Origin: an uncultured Pelagibacteraceae bacterium
Lineage (GTDB): Bacteria > Pseudomonadota > Alphaproteobacteria > Pelagibacterales > Pelagibacteraceae
Assembly (NCBI GenBank): GCA_902611145.1
Contig: CACLYO010000012.1
Location: 1 to 36,981 of the forward strand
Reading direction: 5' to 3'
DNA length: 36,981 nt
Of the stretch, positions 17,586 to 26,541 are shown in pieces (within the stretch, counting starts at the first letter, position 1; each line of letters opens with the position of its first letter). The position numbers and the translations under genes are program-made. The notes below the pieces were generated by a model. It did no database searches. It worked only from the letters and a program-made list of their open reading frames with translations, and had not been told where the DNA came from.

Positions 17586-20165
17586 ATGCAAAAAATAGAA
17601 AATAGTAAAAATTTTAATATTAAACCAATAGCGATGTATGATGAGATGAGCTCATCTTATCTTTCTTATGCAATGAGCGTTATTGTAAGTAGAGCATTGC
17701 CTGATGTTAGAGATGGATTGAAACCAGTACACAGAAGAATAATTTATGCAATGTATAAAGGTGGTTTTGATTGGAGTAAACAATTTAGAAAATCTGCAAG
17801 AATAGTTGGTGATGTAATAGGTAAGTATCATCCACATGGAGATCAAGCCGTATATGATGCATTAGTTCGAATGGTGCAAGAATTTTCAATGAGCGTTCCT
17901 TTGATAGACGGGCAAGGAAATTTTGGTTCTATAGATGGAGACCCTCCTGCCGCTATGAGATATACTGAAACAAAGTTATCAAAAATTTCCCAATACTTAA
18001 TTGATGATATAGAAAAAAATACTGTAAATTTTAAAAGCAATTATGATGAAACTGAAAAGGAACCTGTTGTATTACCTGCTCAATATCCTAATTTATTAGT
18101 TAATGGTGCTGGAGGTATAGCAGTAGGTATGGCCACAAGTATTCCACCACACAATTTAGGTGAAGTGATCGATGGGACGCTTGCTTTAATAAAAAATAAA
18201 GACATTAAACTAAGTGAGTTAATGAAACATATACCAGGACCTGATTTTCCAACTGGAGGTACAATTATTGGAAAAAATATTATTAAAGAAGGTTATAAAA
18301 GTGGAAGAGGATCTTTTAAAATACGTGGGGATATTAAAATTGAACAAAGAAAAAATGGTAAAGAAAGAATTGTAATAACTTCTGTGCCTTACCAAGTTAA
18401 TAAATCATCTTTAAATGAAAGAATAGTAGAACTTATACGAGAAAAAAAAATAGAAGGAATTAGTGATATTAGAGACGAGTCTAACAGAGAAGGAATAAGA
18501 GTATCAATTGATCTAAGACGAAATGTTGAGCCAGAAACAGTTAAAAGACAGTTATATAAATATACGTCAATAGAAAGTTCATTTGGTTTTAATACACTAG
18601 CTATAGTTGATCAAAAACCTAAAACTTGCAATTTAAAAGAATTTTTAGAAAACTTTTTATCTTTTAGAGAAGATGTTGTTGTAAAAAAAACTAAATTTGA
18701 ATTAAAAAAAGCTGAAGATCGTGCACATATTTTAATAGGATTATCTGTATCAGTAGAAAATTTAGATAAGATAATAAAAATTATTAGATCATCCAAAACA
18801 CCAGAAGACGCAAAAAAATCTTTATTGTCAACTAAATGGAAAATAAATAAAACTTCTAAATTTATTAAACTAATTGAAAATAAAAATACAAAAAATGCTT
18901 ATTCGTTTAGTGAGCCACAAGTAATTTCTATTTTAGAATTAAGATTGCAAAAACTTACAGCTTTAGGCATAAGCGAAATAGAATTAGAAATTAAAAAATT
19001 ATCTGATCTAATTATTCAATATAAAAAAATAATTAATTCTAAAAAAGAATTAATGAATGTTATAAGTAGCGAATTAACAAATATAAAAGATAAATATTCA
19101 GTACCTAGAAGAACAAAAATTATCGATGCAATTTTAAATTATGATATTGAAGAAACAATTCAAAAAGAAGCAGTTTTAATTACAATTACTTTACAAGGAT
19201 ATATTAAAAGAGGTTCTTTAAGTGCAGTAAAACAACAAAAAAGAGGTGGAAAAGGGAAGTCAGGAATTAAAACAAGGCAGGAAGATTCAGTTGTACAAAC
19301 ACTTTCCGTAAGTACACACACTTCAGTACTGTTTTTTTCAACTGAAGGGCTTGTCTACAAATTAAAAGCTTGGAAAATTCCAGAAGGTACTTCTGCATCT
19401 AAAGGTAAGTCTTTATTTAATATTTTACCATTAAAAAACCATCAATCTATAAGCTCAATAATGCCTTTTCCTGATGATCAGTCTGAATTGAAAAATATGC
19501 ATATAGTTTTTGCTACTAGTAAAGGAAAGATTAGAAAAAATAGTTTAGAAGATTTTTCTTCAATTAATGCATCTGGCAAAATCGCAATGAAACTAGATAA
19601 TGACGATAAAATTATAGGAGTAGAAACTTGTAAAGATGATCAAGATATAGTCTTAAATACAAAACTTGGAAAATGTATAAGATTTGAATCTAAAAAATTA
19701 AGAATTTTCAAAGGAAGGTCATCTAAAGGAATAAGAGGAATAAACCTTTCAGATAAAGATAGTATAGTTTCTCTCTCGATTATTGACCATTATAAAAACA
19801 AACAAAATGGAAAAATTTCAAAAGATGAAAAAATTGAAGCTAAAGCAAAAGAAAAATTCATACTTTCAATTACAGAGAATGGTTATGGCAAACGAACATC
19901 TCACTATGACTTTAGGGTAACTAATAGAGGTGGCAAAGGGATAATTGGTATAGTTAACTCTTTAAGAAATGGGAATGTTTCTTCATCTTTTCCTGTTAAT
20001 GAAGGTGATGAAATAATGATTTCAACAAATACAGGTAGAGTAATCAGAGTTGCTGTTAAAGAAATTAGAATAGCAGGAAGAAATACCCAAGGTGTTAGAA
20101 TTATAAAACTTTCAGGAGATGAAAAAGTTGTTTCAGCAATTAAAATTGATGATAATTTGTTGTAA
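17586..20165 (+). CDS. gyrA: DNA gyrase subunit A
   Basis: Breakage-reunion subunit of gyrase, which introduces negative supercoils. The catalytic Tyr is Y126 in AAMRYTE. The quinolone-determining region reads [13 protein letters not shown] at 79-91, with Gln87 aligned to E. coli Ser83 and Asp91 to Asp87. The GyrA box is QKRGGKG at 551-557 (canonical QRRGGKG), supporting GyrA over ParC, and the C-terminal beta-pinwheel blades follow. At 859 residues it lacks a long acidic tail. It lies between ssb and coaD, and its stop shares one base with the coaD start. Confidence 0.97.
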   Translation: MQKIENSKNFNIKPIAMYDEMSSSYLSYAMSVIVSRALPDVRDGLKPVHRRIIYAMYKGGFDWSKQFRKSARIVGDVIGKYHPHGDQAVYDALVRMVQEFSMSVPLIDGQGNFGSIDGDPPAAMRYTETKLSKISQYLIDDIEKNTVNFKSNYDETEKEPVVLPAQYPNLLVNGAGGIAVGMATSIPPHNLGEVIDGTLALIKNKDIKLSELMKHIPGPDFPTGGTIIGKNIIKEGYKSGRGSFKIRGDIKIEQRKNGKERIVITSVPYQVNKSSLNERIVELIREKKIEGISDIRDESNREGIRVSIDLRRNVEPETVKRQLYKYTSIESSFGFNTLAIVDQKPKTCNLKEFLENFLSFREDVVVKKTKFELKKAEDRAHILIGLSVSVENLDKIIKIIRSSKTPEDAKKSLLSTKWKINKTSKFIKLIENKNTKNAYSFSEPQVISILELRLQKLTALGISEIELEIKKLSDLIIQYKKIINSKKELMNVISSELTNIKDKYSVPRRTKIIDAILNYDIEETIQKEAVLITITLQGYIKRGSLSAVKQQKRGGKGKSGIKTRQEDSVVQTLSVSTHTSVLFFSTEGLVYKLKAWKIPEGTSASKGKSLFNILPLKNHQSISSIMPFPDDQSELKNMHIVFATSKGKIRKNSLEDFSSINASGKIAMKLDNDDKIIGVETCKDDQDIVLNTKLGKCIRFESKKLRIFKGRSSKGIRGINLSDKDSIVSLSIIDHYKNKQNGKISKDEKIEAKAKEKFILSITENGYGKRTSHYDFRVTNRGGKGIIGIVNSLRNGNVSSSFPVNEGDEIMISTNTGRVIRVAVKEIRIAGRNTQGVRIIKLSGDEKVVSAIKIDDNLL

Positions 20166-20659
20166 TGAAAAATAATGCACTATACCCAGGAACATTTGAT
20201 CCGATTACTTATGGACATATAGATGTTATAAATAAAGCTCTAAAGATAGTTGATAAAGTTATAATAGCCGTTTCCGAAAATAGTAATAAAAATTATTTGT
20301 TTGATATAAATGAAAGATTAAACATTATAAATAATGCATTATTTAAAGATTTAAAAATGAAAACAAGTAAAATAAAAGTTATATCATTTAATTCATTAAC
20401 AACAGATTTGTGTAAAAAAATGAATTCAAAAATTATTTTAAGGGGATTAAGAGCAGTTTCTGATTTTGAATATGAATTTCAACTAGCGGGTATGAATAGA
20501 AAGCTAAATAATAAAATCGAAACTGTTTTTTTAATGTCAGATGTAGAAAATCAAATTATTTCCTCAAGATTTGTTAAGGAAATAATTGAATTAGGTGGTG
20601 ATGTTAGAAAATTCACTACTAAAAGTACAGTTCAAGCATTAAAAAATAAATATGCATAA
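20165..20659 (+). CDS. coaD: Phosphopantetheine adenylyltransferase
   Basis: Fourth step of coenzyme A synthesis: phosphopantetheine + ATP to dephospho-CoA. The 164-residue protein starts with LYPGTFDPITYGHID, carrying the nucleotidyltransferase TxGH motif at 15-18. RGLR is at 93-96 and the adenylate-binding ISSRFVKEI at 132-140. It overlaps gyrA by one base and the following cyclophilin by 8 nt. Confidence 0.98.
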   Translation: MKNNALYPGTFDPITYGHIDVINKALKIVDKVIIAVSENSNKNYLFDINERLNIINNALFKDLKMKTSKIKVISFNSLTTDLCKKMNSKIILRGLRAVSDFEYEFQLAGMNRKLNNKIETVFLMSDVENQIISSRFVKEIIELGGDVRKFTTKSTVQALKNKYA

Positions 20660-21209
20660 ATTTTTACTTAGTATTTTTTTTTTAATAATTTTTAACAATA
20701 ATTTAATAGCAAAGGAGAATATAATGATTTTAAAGTTAAAAGACGGTGATGTGAAAATAGAGTTATTTGAAGATGTGGCTCCTAATCATGTTAAAAGAAT
20801 TAAAGAACTAGCAGATAGTGGTCAATACGATAATGTTGTATTTCACAGAGTTATCGATGGTTTTATGGCTCAAACCGGTGATGTTAAATTTGGCAATAGT
20901 TCCAATGATAAGTTTGATTTAAGAAGAGCTGGCATGGGTGGTTCTGACTTACCTGACCTTAAGCAAGAATTTAATAATCTTCCGCATGAAAGAGGAACAT
21001 TATCAATGGCTAGATCACAAGACCCTAATAGTGCTAACAGCCAATTTTTTATATGTTTTAAAGAAGCTTCATTTTTAGATAGACAATATACAGTCTTCGG
21101 AAAAGTTATAGAAGGTATGGAAGCAGTAGATAAAATTAAAAGAGGCGATGAAAATAATAACGGTTCAGTTACAGATCCAGATAAAATTATCAGTTTTAAA
21201 TCAAAATAA
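20652..21209 (+). CDS. ppi: Cyclophilin-type peptidyl-prolyl cis-trans isomerase with signal peptide
   Basis: Catalyses proline isomerisation in folding proteins. From the ATG at 20652 the 185-residue product begins with a Sec-type signal (MHKF, hydrophobic core FLLSIFFLIIF, likely cleavage after LIA at residue 20), so it should be periplasmic. The cyclophilin domain starts at about residue 25 (MILKLKDGDVKIELFED). VFHRVIDGFMAQTGD and the SMARSQDPNSANSQFFI segment contain the active-site Arg, Phe and Gln. The start overlaps the coaD stop by 8 nt. A second in-frame ATG at 20724, with a strong ribosome-binding site, would make a form without the signal; it is listed separately. Confidence 0.95.
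   Translation: MHKFLLSIFFLIIFNNNLIAKENIMILKLKDGDVKIELFEDVAPNHVKRIKELADSGQYDNVVFHRVIDGFMAQTGDVKFGNSSNDKFDLRRAGMGGSDLPDLKQEFNNLPHERGTLSMARSQDPNSANSQFFICFKEASFLDRQYTVFGKVIEGMEAVDKIKRGDENNNGSVTDPDKIISFKSK
20711..20726 (+). promoter_or_regulatory. Strong internal ribosome-binding site and ATG inside the cyclophilin gene
   Basis: AAAGGAG at 20711-20717 lies 6 nt before an in-frame ATG at 20724, the 25th codon of the cyclophilin gene. This is one of the best Shine-Dalgarno/ATG pairs in the window, and it falls exactly where the signal peptide ends and the cyclophilin domain begins. The upstream ATG at 20652 has no such motif and relies on coupling to coaD. A second, cytoplasmic isoform is therefore plausible. 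The same bases also code for Ala-Lys-Glu-Asn, so coincidence cannot be excluded. Confidence 0.5.
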
Positions 21210-21218
21210 TAATGTTCA

Positions 21219-22331
21219 ATGTCATTAAAAAAGTTTTCTTTTAATGTCAGTAAAAAGTGTGAATTTGCAAGAACTGGACAAATAGAAACTCATCGAGGAA
21301 ATATACAAACACCAGCATTCATGCCTGTTGGTACTCAAGGAACAGTTAAAGCCACATTTATTGATGATATAATTAAAACTGGAAGTGAAATAATTTTATC
21401 TAATACTTATCATCTAATGTTAAGGCCTGGTGTTGATAGAATTATTAATGCAGGTGGTTTACATAAATTCATGAATTGCAAACTTCCTATTCTCACTGAT
21501 TCTGGTGGATTTCAAGTTATGTCATTATCAAAATTAAATAAAATTGACCGAGAAAAAGGTGCTATTTTTAAATCACATATAGATGGTAAAGAATTTATTT
21601 TGAGTCCAGAAGAAAGTATCAGAATTCAAAAAGGATTAGATTCAGACATAGTAATGGTTATGGATGAATGTCCAAAAAACAGCATTGATAAAAATATTAT
21701 AAATCAATCAATGGATCTCTCGATGTATTGGGCAAAAAGATCAAAAACTGCTTTTGGAAATAACCCACAAAAGGGCTTATTTGGAATAGTGCAGGGTGGT
21801 CTATTTGAGGATTTAAGAAAAGAATCTTTAGATAGATTGGTTAAAATTGATTTTGATGGTTATGCAATTGGAGGTTTGGCTGTAGGAGAATCTCAAAAGG
21901 AAATGTTTTCTGTATTAGATTCTCTTAAGAAACATTTACCCGAAAACAAACCTAGGTATTTAATGGGAGTAGGTACACCTTCTGATATACTTGGTGCTGT
22001 TAAAAGAGGTATAGATATGTTTGATTGTGTATTACCTACTAGATCTGGCAGAACTGGATTAGCTTTTACATGGGAAGGAAGAATTAGTATTAAAAATTCA
22101 AAATATCAGAAGGATAATCAGCCTCTAGATCCAAAATGTAATAATTTTAATTTAAACAAGTATTCTAAAAATTATTTAAACCATTTATTTAATACAAACG
22201 AAATTTTAGCATCTATGCTCCTAACATTACACAATATTAACTTTTATCAAGAATTGATGGAATCAATAAGAGAACACATTAAAAACGGTACTTTTAATGA
22301 TTTTCACGACAAATATATCGGCAAGTTGTAA
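21219..22331 (+). CDS. tgt: tRNA-guanine transglycosylase (queuosine pathway)
   Basis: Exchanges guanine 34 of GUN-anticodon tRNAs for preQ1, the key insertion step in queuosine synthesis. The 370-residue protein carries FMPVGTQGTVKA, D94 in ILTDSGGFQVMS, GIVQGGLFEDLR, YAIGGLAVGE and nucleophile D269 in FDCVLPTRSGR, matching E. coli positions with a constant +5 offset. The structural zinc site is degenerate: C307 and H338 are retained, but Asn309 and Leu312 stand where E. coli has Cys304 and Cys307. Otherwise the protein looks complete and functional. It starts 9 nt after the cyclophilin gene. Confidence 0.97.
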   Translation: MSLKKFSFNVSKKCEFARTGQIETHRGNIQTPAFMPVGTQGTVKATFIDDIIKTGSEIILSNTYHLMLRPGVDRIINAGGLHKFMNCKLPILTDSGGFQVMSLSKLNKIDREKGAIFKSHIDGKEFILSPEESIRIQKGLDSDIVMVMDECPKNSIDKNIINQSMDLSMYWAKRSKTAFGNNPQKGLFGIVQGGLFEDLRKESLDRLVKIDFDGYAIGGLAVGESQKEMFSVLDSLKKHLPENKPRYLMGVGTPSDILGAVKRGIDMFDCVLPTRSGRTGLAFTWEGRISIKNSKYQKDNQPLDPKCNNFNLNKYSKNYLNHLFNTNEILASMLLTLHNINFYQELMESIREHIKNGTFNDFHDKYIGKL

Positions 22332-22344
22332 TATTTTATACGCA

Positions 22345-22372
22345 TTGATTATTTTAAAAAAAAGTCTATAAG
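22345..22372 (+). promoter_or_regulatory. Probable promoter of tRNA-Lys
   Basis: TTGATT at 22345-22350 and TATAAG at 22367-22372 are separated by 16 nt and sit 13 nt before the mature tRNA 5' end. This is the spacing expected for a sigma-70-type promoter with a very short leader. The element matches TTGACA at 4 of 6 and TATAAT at 5 of 6 positions. Confidence 0.5.
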
Positions 22373-22385
22373 TTTTTTTGTTGAT

Positions 22386-22461
<76 letters not shown>

Positions 22462-22465
22462 ATAA

Positions 22466-23296
22466 TTACGAAATTTTAATTGGGGGATAATCAAGTATAA
22501 CTTTATTCATCCATTCATTAATTTGTTTTATTCTATTTGAGGATGATGGGTGAGTACTCATAAATTCAGGTGGTTCTTTTCCTTTATTTGCTTCTTTCAT
22601 TCTTTCCCAAATTTTTGTGGTTTCTCTAATATCATATCCTGATAATGAAGAAAAAATTAAACCTAAATAATCTGCCTCACTTTCCTGTTTTCTGGTAAAT
22701 GGATTCATTATTCCTAGTTTAGCAATAAGTCCAACAGTATCAATTCCAGGTGTAACTTTATTAACTTTGCTTATTTTGCCACCAGTAAGAATATCTGTAA
22801 TTTGGACTGTCGTTCTTAAAAGTGCAGATCTACTAGCCCTTTCAACAGAATGTTTTGCAACTGCATGAGCAATCTCATGACCCATTACAGCAGCCAATCC
22901 ATCAGTATTTTTAGTTATATCTAATATGCCAGTGTAAACAGCGATTTTACCACCTGGCATACACCAAGCATTTTTCATTTTTTTATTTTCTATTAAAATA
23001 TACTCCCATTGAAAGTTAGCAGTAGGGTCATTTAAATTTGATTGATAAAAATATTCACCAATAGAATTTTCCATTTTTTTACCTATTTCTTTTATTTGAC
23101 TTAGTGTTTTTCCATCTTTAACTAATTTTTCTTTTTCTTTAATTTTTTCATATATCTGTGCTGCTTGAGCATTGAGTTTAGATTCAGGAATTATTTTTAG
23201 TTGTTTCCGATCTGTAATGGGAACGCTTGCGCAAGAATTCATAACGAATCCACAGCAACCACAACCAACATATTGTATAAATTTTCTTCTATCCAT
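22466..23296 (-). CDS. M48-family zinc metalloprotease with Tat-type lipoprotein signal
   Basis: Membrane-attached zinc protease, probably for envelope protein quality control (YcaL/LoiP-like group). From the ATG at 23296 (276 residues) it begins MDRRKFIQYVG, a twin-arginine motif, followed by a short Cys-rich hydrophobic stretch and a possible lipobox ending at C22. The active site HEIAH is at 140-144, with the third ligand in the ESEADYLG segment. AAGGA at 23304-23308, 7 nt upstream, supports this start over a frame that reaches 23386. The Tat machinery to export it is encoded at 8.3-9.5 kb. The weak point is the lipobox, which reads MNSC rather than a classical L-x-x-C. Confidence 0.92.
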   Translation of the reverse strand: MDRRKFIQYVGCGCCGFVMNSCASVPITDRKQLKIIPESKLNAQAAQIYEKIKEKEKLVKDGKTLSQIKEIGKKMENSIGEYFYQSNLNDPTANFQWEYILIENKKMKNAWCMPGGKIAVYTGILDITKNTDGLAAVMGHEIAHAVAKHSVERASRSALLRTTVQITDILTGGKISKVNKVTPGIDTVGLIAKLGIMNPFTRKQESEADYLGLIFSSLSGYDIRETTKIWERMKEANKGKEPPEFMSTHPSSSNRIKQINEWMNKVILDYPPIKIS

Positions 23297-23414
23297 AAGA
23301 ACATCCTTGTAATACCATAATTCCAGTAAATATAAATGAAGTTTAATAAAAAATTTAAGATATTCTATCAATTTATCTATTTTCATTGTCTTTTATTCAA
23401 GTTAATAATATGGA

Positions 23415-24035
23415 ATGTCAAAATTAAAAAAAAAGAAAACTTCTTTTTTAAACAAACTTAGAAATTATTTTTTTACTGGTGTGGTAGTATTAATACCAAT
23501 AGGTATTACACTCTATTTAACTAAATTTATAATTCAAATTTCATCCAATATAATACCGAAGGAAATTAATCCAAATCATTATTTGCCATTTTCAATTCCT
23601 GGCTTAGAAATTCTTTTATCAATTTTGTTGATCACTTTAATTGGTGGTTTATCATTATCCTTTTTAGGAAAGAAAATCTTACAATTAATAGATGATTTAT
23701 TTAAAAGAATACCATTTTTAAGAACAATTTATTCTGCAATAGTTCAAATGACAGATAGTTTTGCAAATAAAAATAATGATAAAAAAAGCGTTGTACTAGT
23801 CGAATACCCTAGAAAAGGATCATGGGCTGTTGGCTTTGCTACAAAAAAAAACAGAACAGAAATTTCAAAAAAAACTGGCAAAAATTTAATAAATGTTTTT
23901 ATGCCAACAACACCCAATCCAACAAGTGGATTTTTATTGATGTTTCCTGAAGATGAAGTTGTTTATCTGGATATGACCTTTGAAGAGGCTTCTAAATTTA
24001 TTGTGTCAGCTGGCACTTCAAACCCTACAAATTAA
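23415..24035 (+). CDS. DUF502 family membrane protein
   Basis: A 206-residue inner-membrane protein of unknown function. It has two membrane segments (about 17-40 and 62-85) and then a soluble beta-rich domain. The family pattern is clear: YFFTGVVVLIPIGITLYLTKF, RIPFLRTIYSAIVQMTDSF and FMPTTPNPTSGFLLMFPEDEV. A DUF502 gene next to recG recurs in alphaproteobacteria. It is divergent from the M48 protease across 118 nt, and it converges with recG, the two stop codons sharing TTAA (4-nt overlap). Confidence 0.92.
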   Translation: MSKLKKKKTSFLNKLRNYFFTGVVVLIPIGITLYLTKFIIQISSNIIPKEINPNHYLPFSIPGLEILLSILLITLIGGLSLSFLGKKILQLIDDLFKRIPFLRTIYSAIVQMTDSFANKNNDKKSVVLVEYPRKGSWAVGFATKKNRTEISKKTGKNLINVFMPTTPNPTSGFLLMFPEDEVVYLDMTFEEASKFIVSAGTSNPTN

Positions 24036-26083
24036 ACTATATCATTTATAATATCAGCTTGATCATATAATTTTAATAATGGTCTATATCTTTTAATATC
24101 AATATTTTCTTCTTCAATTTTTCTAATTTGCTGTTCGGCTAAAATAAAAAGATCTTCATTATGTACTGGATCTGCTAATTTAAAATTTTTGATGCCACTT
24201 TGTTTAAAACCTAGAAGATCACCAAAACCTCTTAATTTCATATCTTCCTCTGATATTTTGAAACCATCGTTAGAATTCTTTAGTATATTTATTCGTTTTT
24301 TTGCATTAATACTCAAGTTTGATTTAAATAATAAAATGCAAGTAGCTTGTTTAGATCCTCTTCCAACTCTTCCTCTAAGTTGATGTAATTGAGATAAACC
24401 AAATTTATTAGAATTTTCTATAATTATGACATTTGCATTTGGGAAATCAATTCCAACTTCAATAATTGTTGTTGAAACTAAAACTAAATATTCTTTATTA
24501 AGAAACTTATTTAATATTTTTTCTTTTTCATTGTTGTCTACTTTACTGTGTATTAAACCTACTTTGTTAGGGAATAATTTATTTAAAAATCTGTATTTTT
24601 CTATAGCTGATTGATGATCTAATTTCTTAGACTCTTCTATTAAAGGGCAAACCCAAAAAGTTTGATTTCCTTCTTTAATTGATTTTTCAACAAAGTTAAT
24701 TACATCATTAATTTTACTTTCTAATTTACTATAAGTTTTAATTTCTTTTCTATGATTAGGTTTTTCTCTTATAATAGAGACATCCATATCACCATATATA
24801 GACATTGTTAATGTTCTAGGTATTGGAGTAGCAGACATTAACAAAATATCACAATTTTTACCTCCTTTGTCAGAAAGTAATTTTCTTTGTCTAACACCAA
24901 ATTTATGTTGTTCATCTATAATTATATAACCTAGGTTAGAAAATATAATTTTTTTTTGAAAGATTGCATGTGTCCCAAAAACCATTTCGATTTTATTGTT
25001 TCTTAACTCTTGAATAATTTTTTTTTTTTCAAAATTATCATTTTTACTAGAAAGTAGTTCAATTTTGGTGTTTTTTGGAAATATCTGCTTAGCTAAATTA
25101 AAGTGTTGACGTGCTAATATTTCGGTAGGCGCCATAAAAGCTACTTGGAAATTTGACTCAATAACATTTAATGCAGATATTAATGAAACTATTGTTTTTC
25201 CGCTTCCTACATCACCTTGTAAAAGTCTAAACATTTTACTCTTAGATGAAAGATCTTTGTTGATATTCTCTAAAGCATTATTTTGATCATTTGTTAGATT
25301 AAAATTTAATTTTGACATTGTATTTACGTATGGTTCGTTTGTAAAAATTTTTGAGACTTTTTTAATTTTTTTAATTTTTTTCCTTATTTCTGAATTTACT
25401 AAAAAAGATGATAGGATTTCATCATATGCAAGTCTTCTATAAAAATTTGATTTATAATTGGCTATATTAATAGGATCATGTAATTTGATAATTGAACTAT
25501 TCCAACTTTCTTTGCCAAATTTTTCTAATATTTCTTTATTATGCCATTCAACTAAAATAGGTAAATTTTTTAAAATTTGTGTAATTATTTTATTATAGAC
25601 TTTTTCACTAATTCCCTCAGTTAATGAATATTTGTTATGTACTTTTTCTATTACCGAACTGTCCTTAGAGATATAAGTTGGATTAGTAATTTGGTATTTA
25701 TTTCTAAATATACTAATCTTGCCACTTACAGTTACTTCTTCATTTAATGGTAAAATTTTTCTAATGTAGCCCTCATAACTATTAAAGAAAACACAATCAA
25801 TTTTTCCTGTTTTATCTTCACAATTTACTCTATTAGGTAAGTTTCGTACTCTGGGAAAATTATATTTTAAAGGAACAACTTTAATAGTGTGAATATTTCC
25901 AACTTGTAATTCATTTATTTTGCTTGATAAACTTCTGTCAGTGTATGATTTAGGCAATCTCCACAAAAGATCAAAAATATTATTAACTTTTTTTTTCTTT
26001 AATATTGCCATAGTTTTTTTTCCAACGCCAGTTAATTGGGTTAAATCAGACAATAAATAGTCATAATTATTTTTATTTTTCAT
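24032..26083 (-). CDS. recG: ATP-dependent DNA helicase RecG
   Basis: Reverses stalled forks and processes branched DNA. The 683-residue protein has an N-terminal wedge/OB domain (LTQLTGVGKKTMAILKK at the start), Walker A GDVGSGKT near residue 290, motif II IIIDEQHKFGVRQR near 387, SATPIPRT (motif III) and QLHQLRGRVGRG (motif VI). A 12-base T run at 25018-25029 (poly-A in the mRNA) lies within the frame. The start is only 24 nt from the divergent sdhE start, leaving little promoter space. Confidence 0.98.
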   Translation of the reverse strand: MKNKNNYDYLLSDLTQLTGVGKKTMAILKKKKVNNIFDLLWRLPKSYTDRSLSSKINELQVGNIHTIKVVPLKYNFPRVRNLPNRVNCEDKTGKIDCVFFNSYEGYIRKILPLNEEVTVSGKISIFRNKYQITNPTYISKDSSVIEKVHNKYSLTEGISEKVYNKIITQILKNLPILVEWHNKEILEKFGKESWNSSIIKLHDPINIANYKSNFYRRLAYDEILSSFLVNSEIRKKIKKIKKVSKIFTNEPYVNTMSKLNFNLTNDQNNALENINKDLSSKSKMFRLLQGDVGSGKTIVSLISALNVIESNFQVAFMAPTEILARQHFNLAKQIFPKNTKIELLSSKNDNFEKKKIIQELRNNKIEMVFGTHAIFQKKIIFSNLGYIIIDEQHKFGVRQRKLLSDKGGKNCDILLMSATPIPRTLTMSIYGDMDVSIIREKPNHRKEIKTYSKLESKINDVINFVEKSIKEGNQTFWVCPLIEESKKLDHQSAIEKYRFLNKLFPNKVGLIHSKVDNNEKEKILNKFLNKEYLVLVSTTIIEVGIDFPNANVIIIENSNKFGLSQLHQLRGRVGRGSKQATCILLFKSNLSINAKKRINILKNSNDGFKISEEDMKLRGFGDLLGFKQSGIKNFKLADPVHNEDLFILAEQQIRKIEEENIDIKRYRPLLKLYDQADIINDIV

Positions 26084-26107
26084 GATAAAAACAATATATA
26101 AAATTTT

Positions 26108-26374
26108 ATGACCATTAATATAGATGATTTAAAAAAAAAGATCGTTTACAGATCTACCTATAGGGGAACAAAAGAAATGGATAAACTTTTAAGCTCTTTT
26201 ACAAAAAAATATATTAATACTTTAAATGAAACGGAATTAAATAATTTGAATAATCTATTGAACATAGATGACGAAAATCTTTATAAATTAAATCAAGGCC
26301 AAGAAACAACAGTAAATATAAATGAAAATACAGTTACAAAGTTGTTTAAAAATTTTAAATATAAAAATGAATAA
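26108..26374 (+). CDS. sdhE: SdhE-like FAD assembly factor
   Basis: Small chaperone that helps attach FAD covalently to succinate dehydrogenase. The 88-residue protein carries the family signature RSTYRGTKEMD at 15-25 (R-S-x-x-R-G-T-K-E-M-D). A helical bundle region follows, containing LNETELNNLNNLLNIDDENLYK. In alphaproteobacteria sdhE is often beside recG, as here. The tail beyond about residue 70 is poorly conserved. Its stop codon directly abuts the CCA end of the convergent tRNA-Ser. Confidence 0.9.
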   Translation: MTINIDDLKKKIVYRSTYRGTKEMDKLLSSFTKKYINTLNETELNNLNNLLNIDDENLYKLNQGQETTVNINENTVTKLFKNFKYKNE

Positions 26375-26464
26375 TGGCGGAGAGACTGGGATTCGAACCC
26401 AGGAAAGAGTTGCCCCTTTGCCGGTTTTCAAGACCGGTGCTTTCAACCGCTCAGCCATCTCTCC
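26375..26464 (-). tRNA. tRNA-Ser (anticodon UGA)
   Basis: A 90-nt class II tRNA read on the minus strand, with encoded CCA (26375-26377). The acceptor arm GGAGAGA pairs perfectly with TCTCTCC and the discriminator is G. The anticodon stem CCGGT/ACCGG encloses CTTGAAA with anticodon TGA. A long variable arm (AAAGGGGCAACTCTTT region) and the T arm GGGTTCGAATCCC are as expected for tRNA-Ser. There is no base between it and the sdhE stop codon. Confidence 0.96.
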
Positions 26465-26541
26465 ATGCGCTAGTGTTTATCCGATTTTAAAACCTTTTCA
26501 ACTTAAAAATGGTATATAAAGAACACAATTCAAATTAATCT

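Noticed and set aside
22355-22379. A-run and T-run pair after tgt as an intrinsic terminator
   Set aside because: The stem would be pure A-T without a GC core, and the same bases fit a promoter with correct spacing for tRNA-Lys.
23297-23386. A 30-residue N-terminal extension of the M48 protease
   Set aside because: The downstream ATG at 23296 has an AAGGA site and gives a recognisable RR-type signal; the extension would bury the signal inside the protein.
26322-26519. A 65-codon plus-strand frame over the sdhE end and tRNA-Ser
   Set aside because: It runs through a complete tRNA gene on the other strand and has no recognisable protein features; the tRNA explains the sequence.
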